From: Pseudomonas sp. TH41
GTDB taxonomy: Bacteria > Pseudomonadota > Gammaproteobacteria > Pseudomonadales > Pseudomonadaceae
Direction of reading: 5' to 3'
Length of the DNA stretch: 64,000 bases
Assembly (NCBI RefSeq): GCF_016650695.1
Contig: NZ_JAEKFH010000003.1
Span: 392,001 to 456,000, forward strand
Below the pieces are notes generated by a model that was given only the letters and a program-made list of their open reading frames with translations, was not told the origin of the DNA and ran no database searches. The translations under genes and the position numbers were made by a program. The number at the start of each line of letters is the position of its first letter. The stretch's first letter is position 1. This document shows, piece after piece, positions 46,830 to 55,702 of the stretch.

Positions 46830-48167
46830 ATGCTGACTTGTTCCGTTCACCCGCTCCCCTATCGCGCCAACCCCGCCGAGTACTTCGCGGCGATTCGTCA
46901 TGCCCCCGGTGCCGTGCTGCTCGACAGTGGCCGCCCAAGTGCCGAGCGCGGGCGTTATGACTTGCTCAGTGCCTGGCCGCTGGAACAACTGGCGGTAATG
47001 CCTGACGAAAGTGGTGCTGATTTCCTGAAGCGCCTTCGCGACAATCTGACCCGACTCGGTGAAGCATCTGTTCCTTTAGACCTGCCCTTCGCCGGTGGCC
47101 TGATCGGCTACCTGAGCTACGACTTCGGCCGGCACCTGGAAAACCTGCCGAGTCAGGCGCGCGATGACCTGCAATTACCTGATGCGCGTTTCGGGCTGTA
47201 CGACTGGGCGCTGATCAGTGATCACCACCAGATGACCAGCCAGCTGATGTTCCACCCGTCACTGATCGACAGCGAACGTCAGCGCCTGATCGCGTTGTTT
47301 AGCCAGCCTGCGGTTGAACCGGTTGAACCGTTCAAACTGAACGCCCCGATGAGCGCCGACCTGAGTGCTGATCAATACCGACAAGCGCTAGAGCGTATTC
47401 AGCAGTACATCCAGGCTGGCGACTGCTATCAGGTCAACTTTGCCCAGCGTTTCCGCGCCGAGTGCCAAGGGGATCCGTGGACCGCGTATGTCGCGCTACG
47501 GGCGGCCTGCCCGACGCCGTTTTCCGGTTTTCAGAGCCTGCCTGACGGCGGCGCCGTGTTGAGTCTGTCACCGGAGCGTTTCGTCAAAGTCAGCGAACGC
47601 CACGTGGAAACCCGGCCGATCAAAGGCACCCGCCCTCGGGGCCTGACCACCGCCGAAGATGCGGCGAACGCCGCCGAGCTGCTGGCCAGCCCCAAGGACC
47701 GCGCAGAAAACCTGATGATCGTCGACCTGTTGCGCAACGATCTCGGTCGTACCTGCCGCATCGGTTCCGTGCGGGTGCCCGAGTTGTTCAGCCTGGAAAG
47801 CTATCCGAACGTGCATCACCTGGTGAGCAGCGTGACCGGTGAACTGGCGGATAACCGCGATGCGCTGGACCTGATCGCCGGCAGCTTCCCGGGTGGTTCA
47901 ATCACCGGAGCGCCGAAGATTCGGGCGATGCAGATTATTGATGAGCTGGAGCCGACCCGTCGCGGGCTGTATTGCGGTTCGTTGCTGTACCTGGACGTAC
48001 GCGGCGAGATGGACAGCTCCATCGCGATTCGCAGCCTGCTGGTGAAGGATGGGCAGGTGTGTTGCTGGGGCGGTGGCGGGATCGTGGCTGATTCGGAGTG
48101 GCAGGCTGAGTATCAGGAATCGATTACCAAGGTGAAAGTGCTGCTCGATACCCTGCAGAGCCTCTGA
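46830..48167 (+). CDS. pabB: Aminodeoxychorismate synthase component I
   Basis: PabB converts chorismate and ammonia to 4-amino-4-deoxychorismate for folate synthesis. The 445-residue protein has an N-terminal TrpE-like region and a chorismate-binding domain (about 180-440). Signatures are QAGDCYQVNFAQRF, TRPIKGTRPRG near residue 265, MIVDLLRNDLGR and FPGGSITGAPKIRAM near residue 350. The PIKGT lysine is the nucleophile specific to PabB over TrpE. It stands alone, upstream of a REP pair. Confidence 0.94.
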   Translation: MLTCSVHPLPYRANPAEYFAAIRHAPGAVLLDSGRPSAERGRYDLLSAWPLEQLAVMPDESGADFLKRLRDNLTRLGEASVPLDLPFAGGLIGYLSYDFGRHLENLPSQARDDLQLPDARFGLYDWALISDHHQMTSQLMFHPSLIDSERQRLIALFSQPAVEPVEPFKLNAPMSADLSADQYRQALERIQQYIQAGDCYQVNFAQRFRAECQGDPWTAYVALRAACPTPFSGFQSLPDGGAVLSLSPERFVKVSERHVETRPIKGTRPRGLTTAEDAANAAELLASPKDRAENLMIVDLLRNDLGRTCRIGSVRVPELFSLESYPNVHHLVSSVTGELADNRDALDLIAGSFPGGSITGAPKIRAMQIIDELEPTRRGLYCGSLLYLDVRGEMDSSIAIRSLLVKDGQVCCWGGGGIVADSEWQAEYQESITKVKVLLDTLQSL

Positions 48168-48180
48168 CCTAAACCGTTCC

Positions 48181-48290
48181 CTGTATGTAGGAGCGAGCTT
48201 GCTCGCGAAGAACTTGAAGGCGGCGCTTGTTTCCAGACAGCACGCGTCATCGTTCACGTTCATCGCGAGCAAGCTCGCTCCTACATACAG
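48181..48290. repeat. REP inverted pair, family B
   Basis: CTGTATGTAGGAGCGAGCTT and AAGCTCGCTCCTACATACAG extend the usual arms by seven matching bases at the outer ends. It lies between pabB and thrH, which converge. Confidence 0.93.
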
Positions 48291-48299
48291 GGATCGGGT

Positions 48300-48917
48300 T
48301 TACAGGCTTAGTGCCCGGTTGGAAGCCTTGATGAACTCCTGCTTCAACTCCGCAAAACTGTGCACCGCCGGAAACTGCGGGAACTCACGAATCACGTTAT
48401 CCGGTGCATGGAACAGAATTCCGGCATCCGCCTCGCCCAGCATCGTGGTGTCGTTGTAGGAATCCCCTGCTGCGATCACCCGGTAGTAAAGGCTTTTGAA
48501 CGCCAATACCGACTGACGCTTCGGATCTTTCTGACGCAATTGATAGCTGGTCACCCGCCCGGAATCGTCGGTAATCAGACGATGGCAGAGCAAGGTCGGG
48601 AAGCCCAACTGACGCATCAGCGGCTGGGAAAATTCGTAGAACGTGTCCGACAGAATCACCACCTGAAAGCGCTCACGCAGCCAGTTGACGAACTCGATTG
48701 CGCCATCGAGTGGCTTCAGCGTGGCAATCACTTCCTGAATGTCGGTGAGTTTCAGGCCGTGTTCGTCGAGAATCCGCAAACGTTGCTTCATCAGCACGTC
48801 GTAGTCGGGAATGTCCCGGGTGGTCGCCCTGAGGGATTCGATCCCGGTTTTTTCGGCAAAGGCGATCCAGATTTCCGGGACCAGCACACCTTCAAGATCC
48901 AGACAGGCAATTTCCAC
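48300..48917 (-). CDS. thrH: Phosphoserine phosphatase / homoserine phosphotransferase ThrH
   Basis: This HAD-superfamily enzyme hydrolyses phosphoserine and can transfer the phosphate to homoserine. The 205-residue protein starts with the variant motif DLEGVLVPE (residues 6-14). LSDTFYEFSQPLM near residue 105 and the late AAGDSYNDTTML near residue 152 follow. A GTG start at 48917, with GGAG six bases upstream, gives the family N terminus. It is divergent from cysH by about 170 bases. Confidence 0.94.
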   Translation of the reverse strand: MEIACLDLEGVLVPEIWIAFAEKTGIESLRATTRDIPDYDVLMKQRLRILDEHGLKLTDIQEVIATLKPLDGAIEFVNWLRERFQVVILSDTFYEFSQPLMRQLGFPTLLCHRLITDDSGRVTSYQLRQKDPKRQSVLAFKSLYYRVIAAGDSYNDTTMLGEADAGILFHAPDNVIREFPQFPAVHSFAELKQEFIKASNRALSL

Positions 48918-49090
48918 AAGACACTCCCATTTGTAGTGATTATTGAGTCGAGCGAGCAAAAAGACTGCCGAACTCTAGCGACTCAAGCCATCCTGCGCAA
49001 CGCAGAGGGCGCACCAGACTTCGCAGGATTTTGTTACCATCTGGCCCATATAGAGCGCCCAGCGCCACCGACCTGTAGGAAGCCGCCCTG

Positions 49091-49831
49091 ATGAGCCCAT
49101 CGTTCGATGTTGTGGAACTCGCCACGACCTATGCCAACAAATCCGCCCAGGACATCCTGAAACTCGCGTTTGCCGAGTTTGGCGATGACCTATGGATATC
49201 TTTCAGCGGCGCCGAGGACGTGGTGCTGGTGGACATGGCCTGGAAGCTGAACAAGAACGTCAAGGTGTTCAGCCTCGACACCGGCCGCTTGCACCCCGAG
49301 ACCTATCGCTTCATCGATCAGGTGCGCGAGCACTACAAGATCGACATTGAACTGGTGTCACCGGACTACACGAAACTTGAACCGTTCGTGAAGGAAAAGG
49401 GCCTGTTCAGTTTCTATAAGGACGGTCATGGCGAATGCTGCGGCATCCGCAAGATCGAGCCGCTGCGTCGCAAACTGTCCGGAGTAACTGCGTGGGCCAC
49501 CGGCCAACGCCGGGACCAGAGCCCTGGCACTCGCAGCGCCGTTGCAGTACTGGAAATCGACACTGCGTTCTCCACCCCGGAACGCACCCTGTACAAATTC
49601 AACCCGTTGGCGCAAATGACCAGCGAAGAGATCTGGGGTTACATCCGCATGCTGGAGCTGCCGTACAACAGCCTGCATGAACGCGGTTTCATCAGCATTG
49701 GCTGCGAGCCTTGCACCCGCCCGGTGTTGCCGAACCAGCACGAGCGTGAAGGTCGTTGGTGGTGGGAAGAAGCGACGCAGAAAGAATGCGGGCTGCATGC
49801 AGGGAATATCATCAGCAAATCCAAGGCGTAA
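49091..49831 (+). CDS. cysH: Adenylylsulfate (APS) reductase, CysH type with Fe-S cluster
   Basis: CysH reduces activated sulfate to sulfite in cysteine synthesis. The 246-residue protein has the PP-loop region [14 protein letters not shown] near residue 36. Two cysteine pairs are present, ECCGIRK (near residue 115) and GCEPCTRP (near residue 202), typical of the [4Fe-4S] APS reductase branch. The catalytic C-terminal cysteine is in KECGLH. PAPS-specific enzymes lack the paired cysteines, so APS is the likely substrate. Confidence 0.94.
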   Translation: MSPSFDVVELATTYANKSAQDILKLAFAEFGDDLWISFSGAEDVVLVDMAWKLNKNVKVFSLDTGRLHPETYRFIDQVREHYKIDIELVSPDYTKLEPFVKEKGLFSFYKDGHGECCGIRKIEPLRRKLSGVTAWATGQRRDQSPGTRSAVAVLEIDTAFSTPERTLYKFNPLAQMTSEEIWGYIRMLELPYNSLHERGFISIGCEPCTRPVLPNQHEREGRWWWEEATQKECGLHAGNIISKSKA

Positions 49832-49853
49832 CCGCCGGTTTAATGCAATTCCC

Positions 49854-49954
49854 TGTAGGAGCGAGCTTGCTCGCGATGAACCTGAGAACGCCGCGGGGAT
49901 GTCAGGCTTGCCGCGTTATCGTTGACGACCATCGCGAGCAAGCTCGCTCCTACA
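49854..49954. repeat. REP inverted pair, family B
   Basis: TGTAGGAGCGAGCTTGCTCG and CGAGCAAGCTCGCTCCTACA surround about 55 bases. It lies just after cysH. Confidence 0.93.
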
Positions 49955-50395
49955 AAACGTGTACACATGACTGTCACCATAGGTGCCATTTATGTGTGCA
50001 CTTTTTGTTTCTGCGCCCTGAAAAGTTACATCCGCCTTTCCTGACTTCCCCAGTCGACCTTCCGCGCAAACTTCACTGAAAAGTAAATACCTGCTCAATC
50101 GGTCAATTTATATCGCCTTTATTTCAATAACTTATCTCTAATCGATAACAAAACGAAATCAGCAGCGAAATTTATAGATCGAGAGCTGGCATGGATCTGG
50201 CTTAAGTGCATACATGTTTTGTATACAATCAACTCAAAACATACACACACTTTAGATCCGCAAGCCTGAAGCGCCCTATCCCGTACAGGCTGCAGATGCC
50301 CCGTAACCAATGATGCTTTTTGCCCGCGACGAAGATTTGTCGAGCCCACGCTCAAGCACAGTCATCGCGACGCCAAGCTTCAGGAGTCTGCCGGA
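49955..50395. other. AT-rich intergenic region upstream of the NCS1 permease, no gene seen
   Basis: This stretch of about 440 bases has lower GC than its neighbours and several stop codons in all frames. The only clear structure is the palindrome at 50219-50228. A promoter for the permease is expected here. Confidence 0.6.
50219..50228. promoter_or_regulatory. Palindrome TTGTATACAA upstream of the permease
   Basis: This perfect ten-base palindrome lies about 168 bases upstream of the permease start. Its form resembles GntR- or IclR-type operators. No regulator gene of those families is adjacent, so the binding protein is unknown. Confidence 0.45.
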
Positions 50396-51937
50396 ATGCG
50401 TACTAGCCTCTCCAATAACAACATCGCGCTGGATCTGCCCTCCTTTCCACCCACCTCCGCCCCTCACGATCAAACGTATCTAGATCCTGTCGTGCTCAGC
50501 CCTCGCTTGCACAACAAAGACCTGGCGCCGACCAAAGCTGAGGGTCGACGCTGGGGGCGCTACAGCATCTTCGCCCTGTGGACCAACGACGTTCATAACA
50601 TCGCCAACTATTCCTTCGCCATCGGCTTGTACGCGCTGGGCCTGGGCGGTTGGCAAATACTCTTGTCCCTGGGGATCGGCGCGGCGCTGGTGTATTGCTT
50701 CATGAACCTGTCGGGATACATGGGCCAGAAGACCGGCGTGCCGTTTCCTGTCATCAGCCGGATCAGTTTCGGCATTCACGGAGCGCAAATTCCTGCATTG
50801 ATCCGCGCCGTTATCGCCATCGCCTGGTTCGGTATCCAGACGTACCTCGCATCGGTGGTCTTTCGTGTATTGCTGACGGCGGTTCATCCGGGGTTCGCCG
50901 ACTACGACCATAACTCGATCCTTGGTTTGTCGAGCCTGGGCTGGGTGTGTTTTGTGGCGATCTGGCTGGTGCAGCTGGGCATCCTCGCCTATGGCATGGA
51001 AATGGTCCGCCGCTACGAAGCGTTCGCCGGGCCGGTGATTCTACTGACCGTCGCCTCGCTCGCTGCGTGGATGTACACCCAGGCCAACGCAACCATTGCC
51101 TGGTCGATCCGCGAACCGCTGAGCGGCGGCGAGATGTGGCGCAACATCTTTGCCGGTGGCGCGTTGTGGCTGGCGATCTACGGCACGCTGATTCTTAACT
51201 TTTGCGACTTCGCCCGTTCTTCGCCGTGCCGCAAGACCATCAAGGTCGGAAATTTCTGGGGCCTGCCGGTGAACATTCTGGTGTTTGCCAGCATCACCGT
51301 CCTGCTCTGCGGCGCGCAATTTCAGATCAATGGCCACATCATCGAAAGCCCGACGGAAATCATCGCCTCGATCCCCAATACCTTCCTGTTGGTACTCGGT
51401 TGCCTGGCCTTCCTGATCGTCACCGTGGCGGTGAACATCATGGCCAACTTCGTAGCCCCGGCCTTCGTGCTCAGCAACCTGGCGCCGAAGTACCTGACGT
51501 TCCGGCGCGCCGGACTGATCAGCGCGACCATTGCCGTGCTGATTCTGCCGTGGAACCTCTACAACAGCCCGCTGGTGATCGTGTACTTCCTGTCCGGCCT
51601 CGGCGCCCTCCTCGGCCCGCTGTATGGGGTGATCATGGTCGACTACTGGCTCGTACGAAAAGGTCAGGTCAACGTACCGCAGTTGTACAGCGAAGATCCC
51701 AACGGTGCTTATTACTACAGCCGAGGGGTCAATTTGCGCGCCGTAGCGGCGTTCATTCCCGCAGCGATGATCGCGATTGCCCTGGCGCTGATGCCTGGTT
51801 TCCATAGCGTGTCGCCATTCTCCTGGCTGATTGGCGCCGGGATTGCGGGGATGCTCTACCTGATCATCACCAAGCGGCAGTCCCATTACGCCGACGTCAG
51901 CGGTGAAGCCATCGCGGTCGATAACGTCTGCCATTAA
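50396..51937 (+). CDS. NCS1-family nucleobase/hydantoin/allantoin permease
   Basis: This 513-residue inner-membrane symporter has about twelve hydrophobic segments. NCS1 signatures are present: LWTNDVHNIANYSFAIGLY near residue 62, the proline/glycine-rich VPFPVISRISFGIHGAQ near residue 117, and NFCDFARSSPCRKT near residue 270. The family carries hydantoins, allantoin, uracil or cytosine. The racemase-family gene 57 bases downstream favours a hydantoin or allantoin substrate, though no hydantoinase gene is present. The ATG has CAGGAG upstream. Confidence 0.88.
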   Translation: MRTSLSNNNIALDLPSFPPTSAPHDQTYLDPVVLSPRLHNKDLAPTKAEGRRWGRYSIFALWTNDVHNIANYSFAIGLYALGLGGWQILLSLGIGAALVYCFMNLSGYMGQKTGVPFPVISRISFGIHGAQIPALIRAVIAIAWFGIQTYLASVVFRVLLTAVHPGFADYDHNSILGLSSLGWVCFVAIWLVQLGILAYGMEMVRRYEAFAGPVILLTVASLAAWMYTQANATIAWSIREPLSGGEMWRNIFAGGALWLAIYGTLILNFCDFARSSPCRKTIKVGNFWGLPVNILVFASITVLLCGAQFQINGHIIESPTEIIASIPNTFLLVLGCLAFLIVTVAVNIMANFVAPAFVLSNLAPKYLTFRRAGLISATIAVLILPWNLYNSPLVIVYFLSGLGALLGPLYGVIMVDYWLVRKGQVNVPQLYSEDPNGAYYYSRGVNLRAVAAFIPAAMIAIALALMPGFHSVSPFSWLIGAGIAGMLYLIITKRQSHYADVSGEAIAVDNVCH

Positions 51938-51994
51938 TCCATCGCGGCCCAGCGCAGCCGGGCCGCAGAACCACCCCGTTTGTAAGGACCTCCC

Positions 51995-52723
51995 ATGCGA
52001 ATTCTCGTGGTCAACGTCAACACCACCGAATCCATCACCCAGGCCATCGCACGTTCGGCACAATCCGTGGCTGCGCCTGGCACCGAAATCATCGGCCTGA
52101 CGCCCTACTTTGGTGCCGACTCCATCGAAGGCAATTTCGAAAGCTACCTGGCAGCGATTGCCGTCATGGACCGGGTGATGTCCTACGACCAACCCTTCGA
52201 TGCCGTGATCCAGGCCGGTTACGGCGAGCACGGCCGCGAAGGTTTGCAGGAATTGCTCAACGTACCGGTGGTGGACATCACTGACGCGGCGGCCAGCACC
52301 GCAATGTTCCTCGGTCACGCCTACTCGGTGGTCACGACATTGGACCGCACCGTGCCGCTGATCGAGGATCGGCTGAAATTGTCCGGGTTGTGGGATCGAT
52401 GCGCATCGGTACGGGCCAGTGGGTTGGCGGTACTGGAACTGGAATCCGATCCTGAGCGTGCGTTGGAGGCAATCATTCGTCAGGCGGAACTGGCAGTGCT
52501 TGAAGACAAGGCCGAGGTGATTTGCCTCGGTTGTGGCGGGATGGCCGGGCTGGATGAACAGATTCGCCAGCGTACTGGCGTGCCGGTGGTGGATGGCGTG
52601 ACGGCGGCGGTGACGATTGCCGAATCGTTGGTGCGGCTGGGGTTATCGACATCGAAGGTGCGCACGTATGCGACACCGCGGCCGAAGAAAATCATTGGCT
52701 GGCCGGGGCGGTTTGGCAGGTAG
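51995..52723 (+). CDS. Asp/Glu/hydantoin racemase-family protein, first cysteine not conserved
   Basis: This 242-residue protein has the racemase fold start RILVVNVNTTESITQAI and a conserved late cysteine in VICLGCGGMAG near residue 176. The usual first catalytic cysteine, within a CFGDPGL-type motif near residue 75, is replaced here by AGYGEHGREGL, so the residue is glycine. Two-base racemisation may therefore be lost, or the enzyme may work differently. It is probably co-transcribed with the permease. Confidence 0.8.
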   Translation: MRILVVNVNTTESITQAIARSAQSVAAPGTEIIGLTPYFGADSIEGNFESYLAAIAVMDRVMSYDQPFDAVIQAGYGEHGREGLQELLNVPVVDITDAAASTAMFLGHAYSVVTTLDRTVPLIEDRLKLSGLWDRCASVRASGLAVLELESDPERALEAIIRQAELAVLEDKAEVICLGCGGMAGLDEQIRQRTGVPVVDGVTAAVTIAESLVRLGLSTSKVRTYATPRPKKIIGWPGRFGR

Positions 52724-52737
52724 ACCGCGTTATCGTT

Positions 52738-52813
52738 CATCGCGAGCAGGCTCGCTCCCACAGTTGATGTGTGTCGCACACAAATCCCCTGTGGGAGCGA
52801 GCCTGCTCGCGAA
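52738..52813. repeat. REP inverted pair, family C
   Basis: CATCGCGAGCAGGCTCGCTC with CCCACAG and its mirror GGGAGCGAGCCTGCTCGCGA flank about 25 bases including TGTGTGTCGCACACA. It lies after the racemase-like gene. Confidence 0.9.
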
Positions 52814-52839
52814 GGCCGCGCCTCGGTATTAAGCCAGAC

Positions 52840-53763
52840 TCATAGCGCGCTAAACCGTGCGCCCAACCCCTGCTCCGCAAACTGCTCAATAATGAAATCC
52901 ACAAACGCCCGGGTCTTGCCTGGCAACAATTTGTGCTCCGCGTAATAGATAGAAATGTTGCCATCGTCGACATACCAGTCCGGCAACACCCGCTGCAACG
53001 TCCCGGCCTCCAGATAACCGGATGCGAACGGCATGCTCACCAGCGCAATCCCCAAATCCTGGACTGCCGTCGCGCAAGCCGCTTCCGAATCGCTCATGGT
53101 CATCCGCGCCTTTAGCGTCAACGGACTGTGTTGCTGAGTGCGACTGGTCAACTGCCAGGATCGAACGCGACCAGTCTGCGGTGACCGAATCAGAATCCCG
53201 TCATGATGTTTGAGATTATCAGGCTCAACGATCGGCTCCCGCCCCGCCAGATAGTCGGCTGACGCCACCAACACCCGATGCGCCGGCGTCAGCTTGCGCG
53301 CCACCACGCCCTGAGGCAGTTCAAATCCGCCACCAATCGCCGCATCGAAACCTTGGGCGATCAGGTCGACCTGGCGGTTATCGAAATGCCAATCGGGATT
53401 GATCGCCGGAAAGCGCCGCAAAAACTCCCCGAGCAACGGCACGATGTAGAGGCGCCCAAACACCGTGCCCATGCTGACTTTCAACGTACCCGCCGGGCGC
53501 CCTTCGGCGCTGGCGAGATTGGCCACTGCGTTCTGAATCGTGTGCAGGCTGGCGCTGACTTCGCCGAGAAACAGATGGCCGGCTTCCGTGAGCGTCAGGC
53601 TCCGAGTGCTGCGCTGAAACAAGCGCACACCCAGTCGCGCCTCAAGCTTGGCGACGCTCTTGCCCACCGCCGCCGGGGTCAGGCTCAGGCGACGCGCGGC
53701 TTCGGCGAAACTGCCGACCTCGGCGCTACGTACAAAGCATTCGATACTGCTGAAGGTTTCCAT
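52840..53763 (-). CDS. LysR-family transcriptional regulator
   Basis: This 307-residue regulator has a helix-turn-helix at about 1-60 (METFSSIECFVRSAEVGSFA, then RLSLTPAAVGKSVAKLEARL) and an effector-binding domain from about 90. It is divergent from the SDR gene with about 125 bases between, the standard arrangement for a LysR protein and its target. The ATG at 53763 was used; a GTG two codons earlier is also open. The ligand is unknown. Confidence 0.9.
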   Translation of the reverse strand: METFSSIECFVRSAEVGSFAEAARRLSLTPAAVGKSVAKLEARLGVRLFQRSTRSLTLTEAGHLFLGEVSASLHTIQNAVANLASAEGRPAGTLKVSMGTVFGRLYIVPLLGEFLRRFPAINPDWHFDNRQVDLIAQGFDAAIGGGFELPQGVVARKLTPAHRVLVASADYLAGREPIVEPDNLKHHDGILIRSPQTGRVRSWQLTSRTQQHSPLTLKARMTMSDSEAACATAVQDLGIALVSMPFASGYLEAGTLQRVLPDWYVDDGNISIYYAEHKLLPGKTRAFVDFIIEQFAEQGLGARFSAL

Positions 53764-53888
53764 AGGCACGACTATAAACTTCTGGTTTACACAGACTATC
53801 GCAATTACCGTCTACACAGCGGGTAATCCTGAATCGATACTAGGCTCCATCAACCGAGACATCTCGCCTCGGGACTTTGGAGATCGAT

Positions 53889-54635
53889 ATGACTACTCAG
53901 AACCTCAGCGGCAAAGTGGCGTTGATTCAAGGCGGGTCTCGCGGCATCGGCGCAGCCATTGTCAAACGCCTGGCCGCTGAAGGCGCGACGGTTGCCTTCA
54001 CCTACGTCAGTTCCACGACCAAAGCCGAAGCACTGCAAAACAGCATCATCGGTAGCGGCGGCAAAGCGCTCGCCATCAAGGCCGACAGTGCCGACGCCGA
54101 GGCCATTCGCAGCGCCGTGACCGCTACCGTTGAAGCCTTCGGTCGCCTGGACATCCTGGTCAACAACGCTGGCGTGCTGGCCGTGGCACCGCTCGAGGAC
54201 TTCAAACTCGAAGACTTCGACCAAACCCTCGCCATCAACGTACGCAGCGTGTTCATCGCGACACAGGCCGCTGCCAAACACATGACCGAAGGTGGTCGCA
54301 TCATCAACATCGGCAGCACCAACGCCGACCGCATGCCCTTCGCCGGTGGTGGCCCCTACGCCATGAGCAAATCAGCATTGGTCGGTTTGACCAAAGGTTT
54401 GGCCCGCGACCTCGGCCCGCGTGGCATCACCATCAACAACGTGCAACCGGGTCCGGTCGACACCGACATGAACCCGGCCGACGGTGACTTTGCCGACAGC
54501 CTGATCCCGTTGATGGCCGTAGGTCGTTACGGCAAAGCAGAAGAAATCGCCAGTTTCGTCGCCTACCTTGTAGGTCCTGAGGCTGGCTATATCACGGGTG
54601 CCAGCCTGACCATCGACGGCGGTTTCGGCGCTTGA
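53889..54635 (+). CDS. SDR-family oxidoreductase (3-ketoacyl-reductase-like)
   Basis: This 248-residue classical short-chain dehydrogenase has the nucleotide-binding motif GGSRGIG near residue 14, and NNAG near residue 88. The catalytic serine lies in INIGSTNADRM, and YAMSK near residue 160. The C terminus YITGASLTIDGGFGA is typical of FabG-like members. The substrate is not evident. It is likely controlled by the divergent LysR protein. Confidence 0.9.
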   Translation: MTTQNLSGKVALIQGGSRGIGAAIVKRLAAEGATVAFTYVSSTTKAEALQNSIIGSGGKALAIKADSADAEAIRSAVTATVEAFGRLDILVNNAGVLAVAPLEDFKLEDFDQTLAINVRSVFIATQAAAKHMTEGGRIINIGSTNADRMPFAGGGPYAMSKSALVGLTKGLARDLGPRGITINNVQPGPVDTDMNPADGDFADSLIPLMAVGRYGKAEEIASFVAYLVGPEAGYITGASLTIDGGFGA

Positions 54636-54654
54636 TGAATTAAACGCATCCAAA

Positions 54655-54744
54655 TGTGGGAGCGGGCTTGCTCGCGAAAGCGGTAGGTCAGGCAAATCAA
54701 TGTTGCCTGACACGCCCTCTTCGCGAGCAAGCCCGCTCCCACAT
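54655..54744. repeat. REP inverted pair, family C
   Basis: TGTGGGAGCGGGCTTGCTCG and CGAGCAAGCCCGCTCCCACA surround about 45 bases with a CAGGCAA...TTGCCTG inner stem. It lies between convergent SDR and HAD genes. Confidence 0.93.
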
Positions 54745-54770
54745 TTGCCAGCATCCTTGCGCCTATCGCG

Positions 54771-55466
54771 TTAAGCCCATTCGAGCGCCGGTAAACCACA
54801 AGCGCTCGGTTTAAACGCTTTCAGCGTACGAAGAATGCCATCGGCATGTGCGTATTTTTCATCGGCCATCGCCGCATCGGGAATGGCAATCGCCGTCATC
54901 CCCGCCGCTTTCGCCGCCGTGACGCCGAACGGTGAATCCTCGAACACCAGGCAATGCTCAGGGGCGACACCCAAGCGTCTCGCTGCCGTGAGGAAGATAT
55001 CCGGCGCCGGCTTGGCGGCGGTGACTTCCGGGTCATCGGCGGTAACGATGAAGTCGAACAGCGCAAACCAGTCGCGGTGCAAGGTGGTTTTCTGGCCGAA
55101 CGACTGGCGCGAAGAACTGGTCCCCACTGCAATCGGAATATTGTTGGCCTTTAAATGCCGAACCAACTCCTCGGCGCCGGGCATCGCCAGCGCTGTAGGA
55201 AAACGCTCGCGCATCAGCGGCTCGCGGATAACCAGAAACTCCTCGGCGGTCATCGGCAGGTCCAGCGCCTCGACCACATAACGCGCCAGATCACCCGCGC
55301 CACGGCCAATGATGTTCTGTTTGACGCTCCAATCGAAAGTCCGACCGTAGCGCTCGGCGATGATGGATGTGACCTCGGTGTAAATACCTTCGGTGTCCAG
55401 CAGCAAGCCGTCCATATCGAAAATCACAGCCTTGATCGGGCCGAGTGCTTTCAGCGGTGCATTCAT
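54771..55466 (-). CDS. HAD-family phosphatase, beta-phosphoglucomutase-like
   Basis: This 231-residue HAD hydrolase has motif I in FDMDGLLLDTEG (near residue 16) and motif II in VGTSSSRQSF (near residue 115). Motif III/IV covers LVFEDSPFGVTAAKAAGM near residue 173. An alpha-helical C1 cap lies between residues 25 and 90. Sugar phosphates are likely substrates, but none is certain. The region 55467-55702 upstream holds no gene that I can see. Confidence 0.87.
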   Translation of the reverse strand: MNAPLKALGPIKAVIFDMDGLLLDTEGIYTEVTSIIAERYGRTFDWSVKQNIIGRGAGDLARYVVEALDLPMTAEEFLVIREPLMRERFPTALAMPGAEELVRHLKANNIPIAVGTSSSRQSFGQKTTLHRDWFALFDFIVTADDPEVTAAKPAPDIFLTAARRLGVAPEHCLVFEDSPFGVTAAKAAGMTAIAIPDAAMADEKYAHADGILRTLKAFKPSACGLPALEWA

Positions 55467-55702
55467 CGCATCTGATCCGTTTTTAATGACATCCCAGGCG
55501 GCTCAGGTACGGCCAGCTCCGTGATCGATTAAAGGTTTCAGCAGCATAGCGAGCGCGGCTGGTATAGAGCAACGGCCAAGGTCCGACACCAAGCAAAATT
55601 TAGCGATTCGCCCTACACCAAATACCACCTTTCCCGACTTCTTTCCTTGTAGATCCCCCGCACAGTCTCGCGCTCCAAATTGATCCGCGCGAGGGGCTGC
55701 GA

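Noticed and set aside
50119..50355. A 78-codon minus-strand frame in the gap before the NCS1 permease
   Set aside because: No ribosome-binding site, no family resemblance and AT-rich composition; it overlaps the palindrome region likely to be a promoter.
3683..54744. Repeated palindromes that could be mistaken for a CRISPR array
   Set aside because: They are scattered singly between genes as inverted pairs of REP elements, without regular direct repeats and spacers or cas genes.
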